Positions 19,473 to 27,687 of a stretch of DNA of 64,000 nt are shown here, piece after piece; the first letter of the stretch is position 1; each line of letters begins with the position of its first letter. Source of the DNA: Streptohalobacillus salinus (GTDB taxonomy: Bacteria > Bacillota > Bacilli > Bacillales > Amphibacillaceae). Location: positions 243,689 to 307,688 of the forward strand of contig NZ_QJJR01000003.1 of NCBI RefSeq assembly GCF_003201605.1, written 5' to 3'. The notes beneath the pieces were generated by a model that saw nothing but the letters and a program-made list of their open reading frames with translations, made no database searches and had not been told where the DNA came from. Made by a program: the position numbers and the translations under genes.

Positions 19473-20432
19473 TTATCGCCCTTTGAAAAACATCAGGGCA
19501 TCGTCGGCATGATGCGGAAGAAATTCATGGCCATACTCATGATATAAGTGGTGCGTCTTCCTTGTGGTTAACTTATTATAGACCGCATATTGAGTAGAAG
19601 GTGGACAAATCACATCTCTCATTCCGGTCAACATGATTACTTCCGCTTTAATTCGCGGTGCCAAATGTTGCAGATCAATGTAACCTAATCTCGTAAAAAT
19701 TTCTCTTTCGCGCTTGTGCATTGGATCAAAGTTTCTAAAGTAATAAGCAATCTCCTCGTATGCAGAATTTGATACATCCATTTCCCAAGCACGTTGGTAA
19801 TCACTGAGAAAGGGATAGACACAAAAGGTTTGATTAATTTCTGGCACGAGTGCAGCAGCCGCTAGCGCCAGCGCACCCCCTTGACTTTGACCATAGGTAC
19901 CGATTTGTTGCTCATCAATCCCCTCCATTTGGCCAATAATTCGAATCAGTTGCACCGCATCCAAGAAAACAGAGCGATAATAGAGCTTATGCGGATCTTC
20001 TTCGTGCAGACCACGAATGATATGACCGCGTAAGGTTGGTCCCGTTGTTGCTGTTAAGTCTTCACTTCTTCCTCCTTGCCCCCGACAGTCAAGTGCAAAT
20101 ACATGAATGCCCTCGGCTGCATACGCAAGCTTATCGATCCAGTCGCCACTATCCACACTATAGCCATGAAACATAACGACCGCTTGACCGGTTGCAGTTT
20201 CTTTCAAAGGCTTTACCCACTTTACATAGATTTTTGCACCTCCGACACCAGTAAACGATAAATAGTAAGCTTCAGCCTGTCTTAAACCAAGGTCAACCGC
20301 TTCTAATTGATAGCTGAGTGACACTGCGTCCAATGCCGCGAGTGCGTCTTCCCAAAACATATCAAAATCTGCCGGCTTTGGATTTTTTCCTTTATACTGT
20401 TTTAACGCCTCGATAGGTAAATCAATATGCAT
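19473..20432 (-). CDS. Acetyl esterase (CE7, AXE1 / cephalosporin-C deacetylase family)
   Basis: Alpha/beta hydrolase that removes acetyl groups from oligosaccharides. Characterised CE7 enzymes act on acetylated xylo-oligosaccharides and cephalosporin C. The catalytic triad is visible: Ser in YGQSQGGALA (about residue 181), Asp in LTGMRDVICPP and His in YHEYGHEF. 319 residues matches the family (about 318-320) and there is no signal peptide. It is last in the mannan operon, 27 bases after the aldo/keto reductase. In this setting acetylated mannan fragments are the likely substrate; that is inference from context. AGAGGATG precedes ATG. Confidence 0.92.
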   Translation of the reverse strand: MHIDLPIEALKQYKGKNPKPADFDMFWEDALAALDAVSLSYQLEAVDLGLRQAEAYYLSFTGVGGAKIYVKWVKPLKETATGQAVVMFHGYSVDSGDWIDKLAYAAEGIHVFALDCRGQGGRSEDLTATTGPTLRGHIIRGLHEEDPHKLYYRSVFLDAVQLIRIIGQMEGIDEQQIGTYGQSQGGALALAAAALVPEINQTFCVYPFLSDYQRAWEMDVSNSAYEEIAYYFRNFDPMHKREREIFTRLGYIDLQHLAPRIKAEVIMLTGMRDVICPPSTQYAVYNKLTTRKTHHLYHEYGHEFLPHHADDALMFFKGR

Positions 20433-20459
20433 TTGTCATCATCCTCTTTCTAAGGTTTT

Positions 20460-21419
20460 CTATGGTTTAAATATTGCTTCTAAGTCACATAGCTCTTCTA
20501 CAGAAAAAGTCAAATTGTTTAAGGTTGCTATGTTTTCCAGCAGTTGCGCTTCACTCGACACACCAATAACCGCCGTTGCGACAACGTCAAGCCTCAATAC
20601 AAAGGCTAAGGCCAATTGAGCCACAGATTGTGACCGCGCAACAGCCATCACTCGCAACTTTTCTACTAAATCTAGCCGTTCAGCCGTCAGTTGATCATGT
20701 TTTAATGAGTCTACCCGCTGACTCATTCGTGAGGCAGCAGGAATGCCATGTAAATATTTTTCCGTTAAAATCCCTTGGTACAACGGTTGATAAACAACCG
20801 CCCCTAGACCCTCTTTTTCAATTTGATCAAACAGGTTCGTTTCTGCGTCTCTCAGTAATAATGAGTAGTTCAGTTGATGGGCAACAACCGGCGTTTTTAA
20901 CGCCTTAAAATAAGGCATGATGGTCTGCACTTCTGATGCATTGTAGTTAGATAAGCCGATATATAGCGTCTTCCCTTGTTGGACAAGGGCATCTAAAGCA
21001 TGAGCCGTTTCCTCAACCGCCGTCTCAGCATCTGGGGTATGGTGATAATAAACATCAACATAATCTGTGCCTAGCCGCTTCAGGCTTTGATCGAGACTTG
21101 CAGTCAAATGTTTCTTTGACCCACCTTTCCCATATGGGCCCGGCCCCATTGGGTAACCTGCTTTGGTGGCAATTAATAGCTGATCGCGCTTTCCTCTCAA
21201 CACTTGTTTTAGCGCGCGTCCTACTGCGAGTTCCGCGCTGCCATTCGGTTCACCGTAATTATTAGCCAAATCAAAATGCGTGACTCCATGATTCACAGCC
21301 ATTTCTAACATGCGTGTTTTAAATGCATCGCTAACATGCGCTTCAAAGTTTCGATATAAACCTAAAGTTAAGGGCGATGTTTTTAATCCTGACTGGCCGA
21401 AATATCTATAGTGATTCAT
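20460..21419 (-). CDS. Aldo/keto reductase
   Basis: NAD(P)H-linked oxidoreductase of the AKR TIM-barrel fold, most like the YghZ/YajO-type group. Catalytic residues visible are Asp and Tyr in FDLANNYGEP, Lys in IATKAGY and His in YYHHTPD. Cofactor-binding ALAFVLRLDVVATAVIGV is near the C-terminus. It overlaps the preceding mannanase gene by 14 bases and so is translationally coupled. A TTG in frame at 21428 has no better ribosome site than ATG at 21419. Its role in mannan breakdown is unknown. It may reduce a sugar aldehyde or simply be carried in the operon. Confidence 0.85.
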   Translation of the reverse strand: MNHYRYFGQSGLKTSPLTLGLYRNFEAHVSDAFKTRMLEMAVNHGVTHFDLANNYGEPNGSAELAVGRALKQVLRGKRDQLLIATKAGYPMGPGPYGKGGSKKHLTASLDQSLKRLGTDYVDVYYHHTPDAETAVEETAHALDALVQQGKTLYIGLSNYNASEVQTIMPYFKALKTPVVAHQLNYSLLLRDAETNLFDQIEKEGLGAVVYQPLYQGILTEKYLHGIPAASRMSQRVDSLKHDQLTAERLDLVEKLRVMAVARSQSVAQLALAFVLRLDVVATAVIGVSSEAQLLENIATLNNLTFSVEELCDLEAIFKP

Positions 21420-22365
21420 TGGGTCCAACGCACGTCATCGTTTGATAAAAGTTATGAATTATTTTTTCTGCCGGTTTATTGTAGACCCCGTAGCCATCAT
21501 TAGTTGCTGCAGAATCTTTTTCATATAAACAAGCGTCCCAATCCCAAAGCCCAAAGCCACGAACAAAAGGGCGTGACTTCACTGCATTGAACATCTCTTG
21601 ATAAAAAGCACTTTGCTCTGCCAAATCAACCGTACCGATATGGCCCCAGTCATTCGGAATCTGACCAGACCCCTCCCGCGAGGGACAACCCGCTTCTGCA
21701 AAAAAGAATGGTTTATTAAAACGCTTCACAACCGCTTCAATTCGATCCAATTGTCTTTCCCAATCCCCAATTGGATAATAGCCACTCGAGGAGATAACGT
21801 CGACCGCATCCCAAAACGGGGTATGATCTTCTTGATATTTATCCGTATTATAGGACACAAGCCCTTGATAATACTCTTTCACCGCTGCAATAACCGCCCG
21901 CCATTCATCAGCGCGGCGCTCAGACTGAACCATCTCACAACCAACAATAAGCATGTCACACTGTGTTTCTTCTGCGATTTTAGCATAGTGGACTTGATAG
22001 GCGGTGTAGCTATGAAACCAATCTGACCATTTTGGTTCACAAACAACATCAACATCAAAAAAGTTAATATGTGCGCGCCACGTACCATCTTGACAATTAA
22101 CCGTCGGCTTTAAAATAACACGCAATCCTAACGATTGCGCAAACTGAATCATCATAATCAGTTCCTCATCGCTTACCATGTGGAGGCCGGTGTAATCGAC
22201 AACTGTTGCTTGCGCCGTTTTTTGTTGTGCACTCAAAGCGAAAATCACTGTGTCGCTCCCGGTTCGCTCTTTCATTTGCACCAAACTCCATTTAGCTTTT
22301 TCTGTCAGAAAATCACCACGTTCAGCATCCCAGCCAAACGTGAATCCTTTAATGTAATCAACCAT
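21406..22365 (-). CDS. Intracellular beta-mannanase-like glycoside hydrolase (GH113)
   Basis: Predicted endo- or exo-acting beta-1,4-mannan oligosaccharide hydrolase. The barrel pattern of family 113 is visible: VILKPTVNCQDGTWRA, catalytic acid/base Glu in IVGCEMVQSER (about residue 141) and nucleophile Glu in FFAEAGCPSREG (about 223), then GFGLWDWDA. 319 residues agrees with known GH113 mannanases such as that of Alicyclobacillus. There is no signal peptide, so it shortens imported mannooligosaccharides. GGGG lies before ATG. A terminator-like hairpin separates it from the upstream GH130 gene. Confidence 0.85.
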   Translation of the reverse strand: MVDYIKGFTFGWDAERGDFLTEKAKWSLVQMKERTGSDTVIFALSAQQKTAQATVVDYTGLHMVSDEELIMMIQFAQSLGLRVILKPTVNCQDGTWRAHINFFDVDVVCEPKWSDWFHSYTAYQVHYAKIAEETQCDMLIVGCEMVQSERRADEWRAVIAAVKEYYQGLVSYNTDKYQEDHTPFWDAVDVISSSGYYPIGDWERQLDRIEAVVKRFNKPFFFAEAGCPSREGSGQIPNDWGHIGTVDLAEQSAFYQEMFNAVKSRPFVRGFGLWDWDACLYEKDSAATNDGYGVYNKPAEKIIHNFYQTMTCVGPNESL

Positions 22366-22391
22366 TGCTTTACCCCTTTAAAATGTATTTT

Positions 22392-22432
22392 AAAAAGCTA
22401 AGGTTAAGGATTAGCCCCCACCTTAGCTTTTT
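22392..22432. terminator. Intercistronic terminator-like hairpin between GH130 and GH113 genes
   Basis: A 13-base perfect inverted repeat (AAAAAGCTAAGGT / ACCTTAGCTTTTT) with a 15-base loop and T runs on either strand. In the operon direction it would lower transcription into the GH113, reductase and esterase genes. Confidence 0.7.
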
Positions 22433-22444
22433 CATCTATTGTTC

Positions 22445-23467
22445 TTACATCCGACCAACCGTCGCATCGTCTGCGACTGTTTCTGATGTCGCTTTAACAT
22501 AGTTTACGATTTCATCTACCGTTGTATACGCTAAACCTACGCGTGTATCCGCTGCGCCATAATAAATCGCAATTTTACCGGTCTCGCCATCATGCAGTGT
22601 TGCACACGGGAAAATAACATTGTCAACAAAGCCAGTGGTTTCGTAGCTCTCTTCTGGTGTGAGGACAAAGTTTTTGGAACGGTACTTCACAATTGATGGA
22701 TTGTCTAAATCAAGAAGAACTGCACCCATTGAGTAAACAAACCCATTACATGTGCCGGTAACCCCATGATAAAACATTAACCAACCTTCTGACGTTTCAA
22801 TCGGTGCCGGTCCACCACCAATTTTAACGTTTTGCCACCAACCATAGCCACCTTTACTCATCACATGACGATGTTTACCCCAGTAAACCAAATCAGGTGA
22901 TTCACTTAAGAAAATATCACCAAATGGCGTATGGCCACTATCGCTCGGACGTGAGAGCATAACATAATTGCCATTAATTTTACGCGGGAACAACACACCG
23001 TTACGGTTAAACGGTAAAAACGGATTTTCTAAACGAACAAACGTCTTAAAGTCTGTCGTTTTTGCCACACCAATCGACGCGCCATAGAAGTCTGTGCACC
23101 AAATAATGTAGTAAGTATCCTCGATCTTTAACAATCGCGGATCATAGGCATAGTTCGGCTGGAATGCCTTGCCTGTTTCATCAACAAAGTCAATTCCCAC
23201 TTCTTCAATTGACCAACTTAGTGCATCATCACTGTAACCTAAATGGAGATGAGGGCGGCCATCAATTGTTTCGGCACGAAAGACACCAATAAATGTTTCG
23301 CCGTAGCTCACAACGGCACTATTAAAAATACGTGAAATACCTTTCGCCGGATTACGGTCAATGATTGGATTTTGGCTATGACGCCATACCGGTGCGTGAT
23401 AACCGCTCGGTTTATCTTCCCATGGTATATTTTTGATTGCATCAGCAATGATTTTTACTTTTGACAT
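22445..23467 (-). CDS. Beta-1,4-mannooligosaccharide phosphorylase (GH130)
   Basis: Phosphorolyses beta-mannosyl linkages to mannose-1-phosphate. The five-bladed propeller motifs are clear: RIFNSAVV, VFRAET, AYDPRLLKIED with the proton-donor Asp, and GGGPAPIETSEGWLMFYHG for phosphate and substrate. 340 residues fits the shorter GH130_2-type enzymes, in contrast to the 391-residue mannosylglucose phosphorylase at 28899. AGGGAG precedes ATG. It follows the ABC permeases by 26 bases. Whether it prefers longer mannooligosaccharides or beta-1,2-linked mannobiose cannot be told by eye; the mannan setting favours beta-1,4. Confidence 0.88.
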   Translation of the reverse strand: MSKVKIIADAIKNIPWEDKPSGYHAPVWRHSQNPIIDRNPAKGISRIFNSAVVSYGETFIGVFRAETIDGRPHLHLGYSDDALSWSIEEVGIDFVDETGKAFQPNYAYDPRLLKIEDTYYIIWCTDFYGASIGVAKTTDFKTFVRLENPFLPFNRNGVLFPRKINGNYVMLSRPSDSGHTPFGDIFLSESPDLVYWGKHRHVMSKGGYGWWQNVKIGGGPAPIETSEGWLMFYHGVTGTCNGFVYSMGAVLLDLDNPSIVKYRSKNFVLTPEESYETTGFVDNVIFPCATLHDGETGKIAIYYGAADTRVGLAYTTVDEIVNYVKATSETVADDATVGRM

Positions 23468-23493
23468 CTTTCAACACTCCCTTGTAGTAGTTG

Positions 23494-24324
23494 TTACTTA
23501 ACTGAGCCATTGGTTAGGCCATTATAAATGTATTTCTGTAAGAAGATAAAAGCGATTAAGGTCGGAATGATCGCAATCATAACTCCTGCCGTAATGACTT
23601 GCCACTCCGCCCCAAAGGGGCCTTGGAACTTAAACAGAGACGTTGAAATCACTTGTAAGTCTGTTTTTGGCATATAAAGAAACGGTGTATAAAAGTCGTT
23701 ATAAACGTTTACACCTTTAATAATAAACACCGTAACGATCGCTGGTTTAAGTAGCGGTAAAATGATGCGACGGTAAATAGTAAAATACGATGCACCATCT
23801 AACATCGCCGATTCATCCAACGACACAGAGATTGAGTCCATAAACTGCAAGAAAATATATACAGCAATAATATCCGTTCCTAGATAGAGCACAATAGCGG
23901 CCCAAATCGTATTAAATAATCCTAAGCCATGAACAATTTGGAAAGTGGCCACTTGCGTGGTAACAGCCGGGATCAACGTCGCTAGTAGAAACGCACCCAA
24001 AATATACTTGCTGCCTCTGAATTCAAATCTATTCAACACGAACGCTACCATAGATCCAATCAAGGTGGTCCCAATGACCGAAATAATTAGAATGGTAATC
24101 GTGTTTCTAAAACCAACTAACATATTCCCTTCATTGAAAGCGCGTGTGTAATTTTCAAAATAAGTAAAACTTGCGGGTAAATCAAGTGGTCCTGTCGTCG
24201 TATACTCTGTTCCGGTTTTAAACGATGCAAAGAAAATAGCCAAGATAGGGACGATGGCAACAAATGCACCAAGTAAAAGCGATGCGTATTTTAAAACAAT
24301 CGCTAACGTTTTTTTATTTTTCAC
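23494..24324 (-). CDS. ABC sugar transporter permease (MalG type, CUT1)
   Basis: Second membrane subunit of the oligosaccharide importer. Six hydrophobic helices are visible. The coupling-helix (EAA) motif appears as DESAMLDGASYFTIYRRIILPLLKPA near residue 175. It ends GLTNGSVK, as MalG-like proteins do. GTG start after GGAGGGG. It is two bases from the upstream permease gene. Confidence 0.92.
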   Translation of the reverse strand: MKNKKTLAIVLKYASLLLGAFVAIVPILAIFFASFKTGTEYTTTGPLDLPASFTYFENYTRAFNEGNMLVGFRNTITILIISVIGTTLIGSMVAFVLNRFEFRGSKYILGAFLLATLIPAVTTQVATFQIVHGLGLFNTIWAAIVLYLGTDIIAVYIFLQFMDSISVSLDESAMLDGASYFTIYRRIILPLLKPAIVTVFIIKGVNVYNDFYTPFLYMPKTDLQVISTSLFKFQGPFGAEWQVITAGVMIAIIPTLIAFIFLQKYIYNGLTNGSVK

Positions 24325-24326
24325 TT

Positions 24327-25232
24327 TTACCCCTCCTCACTAAAGAATTTTCTTTGGATACCCGTTACTAAGATCACAATAAACAATAGAATGACTGCCA
24401 TCGCAGATCCTAAGCCAATCTTGCCGTATTTAAAGGCGGTATTGACTGTTTGAATAACGAAGGTCGCACTTCCATTTGCCCCACCCGTCATAATAAACGG
24501 AATTTCAAAGGCACTTAGTGCACCACTGACTGCTAAAATCAGGTTAAGTGATACGATAATTTTAATGCTTGGCAAAATGATGTAGAGGAATTGATGCCAA
24601 CGATTTGCACCATCCATTTCTGATGCTTCATAGATTTCATTAGGAATAGATGAAATTGCCCCTAAGAAAATAATGAAGTTAAAGCCCATATAACGCCAGA
24701 CCGACACACCTGCGAGTGAATAGTTAATAATGTCTGGATTCCCTAACCACTTTTGTACGAAGTCACCAAGACCAAACATACCTAACACTGTGTCTAACGT
24801 TCCTCCTGCTCTAAAGAAGAACAAAAACATAAAACCTATCGCTACACCATTAAGTAAATAAGGGAAGAATAAAACGCCTTTAAAAAAGTTTTTAAACTTC
24901 ACTTCAAAACTTAAAACCGTCGCGAAATAGAGCGCAATACCTAACTGAATAAAGGTTGCAAAGAAGTAATACAGACTTACTCTAAATACACTGAAATACT
25001 CTGGATTTGTGAAAATGGTTTGATAATTCTCAAGTCCAATAAAGTTTTTATCGCTATAACCGTTCCAATCCGTGAAGCTATACCAAAACATATTTGCGAC
25101 CGGCAAAAAAGCAAATGTTGCTAGTAAAGTAAGTGGCACTGCCAAAAACATGATAATAATAATGTTTCGTTGCGCTTTATAAGATACATTCGAAAATTTA
25201 ACTTTACCGATCATTTGTTTAAAACTAGACAC
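24327..25232 (-). CDS. ABC sugar transporter permease (MalF type, CUT1)
   Basis: First membrane subunit. Six or more helices are visible, with EAA motif SSIPNEIYEASEMDGANRWH near residue 205. The frame runs to a GTG at 25241, but GGGAGG is spaced 8 bases from GTG at 25232, giving 301 residues. No ATPase gene lies in the operon or the window, so a shared MsmX/MsmK-type ATPase encoded elsewhere must energise it. Confidence 0.9.
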   Translation of the reverse strand: MSSFKQMIGKVKFSNVSYKAQRNIIIIMFLAVPLTLLATFAFLPVANMFWYSFTDWNGYSDKNFIGLENYQTIFTNPEYFSVFRVSLYYFFATFIQLGIALYFATVLSFEVKFKNFFKGVLFFPYLLNGVAIGFMFLFFFRAGGTLDTVLGMFGLGDFVQKWLGNPDIINYSLAGVSVWRYMGFNFIIFLGAISSIPNEIYEASEMDGANRWHQFLYIILPSIKIIVSLNLILAVSGALSAFEIPFIMTGGANGSATFVIQTVNTAFKYGKIGLGSAMAVILLFIVILVTGIQRKFFSEEG

Positions 25233-25296
25233 GATCTGCACCTCCCTGGGGTATAATCCATACCGACTTTATCGCTTGCTATATCTGATAGATAGA

Positions 25297-25325
25297 AGAG
25301 GAAGCGCGATGAACGCACTTCCTCT
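25297..25325 (-). promoter_or_regulatory. Intercistronic hairpin after the binding-protein gene
   Basis: AGAGGAAG-GCG ... CGC-CTTCCTCT forms a GC-rich stem in the 113-base gap before the first permease. Such hairpins often stabilise the upstream message, giving more binding protein than permease. Confidence 0.55.
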
Positions 25326-25345
25326 CCCTTCATCTCTTTGCTTAC

Positions 25346-26707
25346 TTATTCATTCATGACTTGCTCATAAGCTGCTTCCCACTTGTTATTCCAATCTTCC
25401 ATAATATCGTCATAAGACATATCGCGGTTACCAATCGCCGCTTCAACAAGAATTTGTTTATTGTCTTCTAACCATAGACCTACCTCAGATTCTTTATCAA
25501 TCTCATCAAGTTTACCTTTTAATTCATCTGGAGATGGTGTAAGCATAACGAATTCAGCGTCTCCAGCATCAGCTAAAGCATCTGGTAACGGCGCATCTTT
25601 TGATGCACTAATTCCCCCTGCTTGCTCCACTGAATAACCAGATTCATTGATAAACCAATCTACCCAAGCAAAGGCTGCTGGTTTGTTTTCACTAAATTTA
25701 CTAACAGAGATATTCATATCTGCACCTAAAGAGAAAAGTGTCCGATCTTTGTCATTTGGAAATGGCATAATCGCGATATCATCTGCATTTGGTCCTGCTG
25801 TTTGAATTTGTTCAAGTGCCCACGAACCTAATACCATCGTTGCGATTTCTCCGTTATTCATCATTACTTTTGAAGATTCCCAGTCCGTTGTGAGTGGGTC
25901 TTCTTCAATTAATTCTTGTTCTGCTACATCGTACATTAATTTATAGTGATCATAATGTGGATCACCTTGATCAAATGGGCGTGGGTCCTCTAACATATCA
26001 ACATTGTAGTAATCTTCTGTACCAGCAGTTGTTGTGACAGCACCTTCCCACTGTGATAACGGCCATGCGTCACCATAGTTTGTATAGAGTGGAATCGCGT
26101 CTGTATTGTCCTTGACCATTTGCATTGCCGCTAAAAAGTCTTCTTGTGTTTCAGGTACTGATTCTACACCAGCTTCTTCAAAGACCGCTTTGTTGTAAAT
26201 GATACCTGTATACGTTAATGCAATCGGAATCCCGTAAACCGTATCATTTACTTGACGTTCCTCAACACCTAAGTATTGCGCTTCCATCTCTTCTAATGAA
26301 CCCATTGGTTCAAAGAATGTTGGAATATCACCAATCGGTACTTGAATGGGCAAGTATTGGACATCACCAAAATCTTGTGTGTTAATACGTGGCATGATTT
26401 CACCACCGTAATCAGATAAGGCTTCAAACATAACATTTACATTTGGATACTTTTCTTCAAACGCTGCTTTATAATCTTGATACACACTGTCGACAATATC
26501 AGTCCGGTGTGTAATGACAGTTAAATCGCCTTCGATATCTTCTGCATCCATCTCTTTCCAAGCTTCGCTTGGTGGCAATTCTTCAGAAGAACCGTTATCA
26601 TCAGATGATGAATCATTGTCTGATGCATTGTCATCATCCGATCCACATGCAACAAGTGTGACAAACATCAAAATACTTGCGAATAATACTAATAATTTTT
26701 TACCCAT
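25346..26707 (-). CDS. ABC sugar-binding lipoprotein
   Basis: Extracellular solute-binding protein (family 1) capturing oligosaccharides, by context beta-mannooligosaccharides. A 20-residue signal peptide ends in lipobox LVAC with Cys21 as the lipid anchor, followed by a Ser/Asp/Asn-rich linker (about 22-45). The body has two lobes, with YGIPIALTYTGIIYNKA and MVLGSWALEQI typical of CUT1 binding proteins. 453 residues. AAAGGGTG precedes ATG. First gene of the main mannan operon, whose promoter carries a cre and a 19-base palindromic operator. Confidence 0.93.
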   Translation of the reverse strand: MGKKLLVLFASILMFVTLVACGSDDDNASDNDSSSDDNGSSEELPPSEAWKEMDAEDIEGDLTVITHRTDIVDSVYQDYKAAFEEKYPNVNVMFEALSDYGGEIMPRINTQDFGDVQYLPIQVPIGDIPTFFEPMGSLEEMEAQYLGVEERQVNDTVYGIPIALTYTGIIYNKAVFEEAGVESVPETQEDFLAAMQMVKDNTDAIPLYTNYGDAWPLSQWEGAVTTTAGTEDYYNVDMLEDPRPFDQGDPHYDHYKLMYDVAEQELIEEDPLTTDWESSKVMMNNGEIATMVLGSWALEQIQTAGPNADDIAIMPFPNDKDRTLFSLGADMNISVSKFSENKPAAFAWVDWFINESGYSVEQAGGISASKDAPLPDALADAGDAEFVMLTPSPDELKGKLDEIDKESEVGLWLEDNKQILVEAAIGNRDMSYDDIMEDWNNKWEAAYEQVMNE

Positions 26708-26741
26708 TAATAAACACCCTTTCTTTATTTAAATGCAATTA

Positions 26742-26807
26742 TTAACTTAATTAAAGTTAACGTTAAGCTAATACATATATCATATATTGAAAACGTTTAC
26801 TCGTCAA
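26742..26807 (-). promoter_or_regulatory. Mannan operon promoter with cre and palindromic operator
   Basis: TTGACG, 17 bases, TATGAT on the minus strand (26779-26807). The spacer is a cre, TGAAAACGTTTACT (26788-26801, 13 of 14). Downstream at 26742-26760 is TTAACTTAATTAAAGTTAA, TTAACTT and AAGTTAA half-sites five bases apart, suited to a LacI-family repressor. Confidence 0.75.
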
Positions 26808-26928
26808 TAGAATTCAGTGATTTTTTTCTTTTTTTAAGTACACGCACTATCTATTATCGTTGTTACTATGGGATAAACCCCTCTAAACCTGCAAAAAAAC
26901 TCTTTTCTTTACTGTTTACATGATTCCA

Positions 26929-26979
26929 AAAAAGTTCATTACTTAACTTATTAACTAAAAATTAAGTAATGAACTTTTT
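26929..26979. repeat. 18-bp perfect inverted repeat containing operator-like sequence
   Basis: The arms 26929-26946 and 26962-26979 (AAAAAGTTCATTACTTAA and its complement) enclose a 15-base loop. The arm and loop include ACTTAACTTATTAA, close to the operator half-sites of the region. It could be a bidirectional terminator after the YesL-type gene, a distal operator, or both. With the terminator at 27011 it fills most of the 348-base gap. Confidence 0.6.
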
Positions 26980-27010
26980 GCCGATGAACTGCCGAATAAC
27001 TAAACCAACC

Positions 27011-27040
27011 AAAAAAACAACGACCTTTTTGGTCGCTGTT
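27011..27040 (-). terminator. Terminator of the lacI-yesL unit
   Basis: ACA-CGACC / GGTCG-TGT stem with a 5-base loop, followed by a T run on the minus strand, 16 bases after the stop of the YesL-type gene. Confidence 0.8.
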
Positions 27041-27055
27041 TTCAGTGGCCTCTTT

Positions 27056-27640
27056 CTATTCCTTTGTCCGTCTACTCATTAATCCATTTACTACTGCCGC
27101 ATAAATCGTTGGTGCAACTACAATAAAAAGAAACAGATTGTAATACGCAATACCTAATAACACAACAATCGAAACCAATAGGGGTAAGGTTATTTTTATT
27201 TCGCGAACCATTTGCACAAACCCAATGGCAAAAGCACTTTTTTCAATCGCTTGTTTTGACGTTAAATAATAAAACATATAACTCGCTGCCCCGAAAAGTA
27301 GCAGAAGGAAATAAATGATGACCAATACAAAGACAATTGACCAGCCTTGAAACAGACTATAAGTAAACATAGCAAGTAACAGTAACGAACTAACACTTAA
27401 AATAAATGACTGTACTTTTGCATGATCATATTGTTTATAAAACAACCAAAACGTTTTTTTGATATAGGTTTCATCCAGTTCCTCCGTACGACGCATCGCT
27501 TGATGCGTATGTAACAACGCGACAAAACTCGGCGTGACCCCGTAAAGCAATAAACCTTTTAAAATCCCTAGCCAAAAATATAGCGCTAACACAACATAAT
27601 AATAAATTAAAGTAATAAATACCCTCGCTTTTTCACCCAC
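27056..27640 (-). CDS. YesL-family (DUF624) membrane protein
   Basis: Membrane protein of unknown biochemical role, often encoded beside CUT1 sugar importers and their regulators in Bacillales. Five or six hydrophobic helices are visible. The segment ILKGLLLYGVTPSFVALLHTHQAM near the N-terminus matches the YesL pattern. Start uncertain: ATG at 27652 abuts AAAGG, while GTG at 27640 has correct spacing, so I use it (194 residues). It lies 5-50 bases after the LacI gene and so shares its operon. Confidence 0.75.
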   Translation of the reverse strand: MGEKARVFITLIYYYVVLALYFWLGILKGLLLYGVTPSFVALLHTHQAMRRTEELDETYIKKTFWLFYKQYDHAKVQSFILSVSSLLLLAMFTYSLFQGWSIVFVLVIIYFLLLLFGAASYMFYYLTSKQAIEKSAFAIGFVQMVREIKITLPLLVSIVVLLGIAYYNLFLFIVVAPTIYAAVVNGLMSRRTKE

Positions 27641-27687
27641 CAGGCAACACATCCTTTCTCTCGAGATGAATTGAAAAGACAAGGCAG

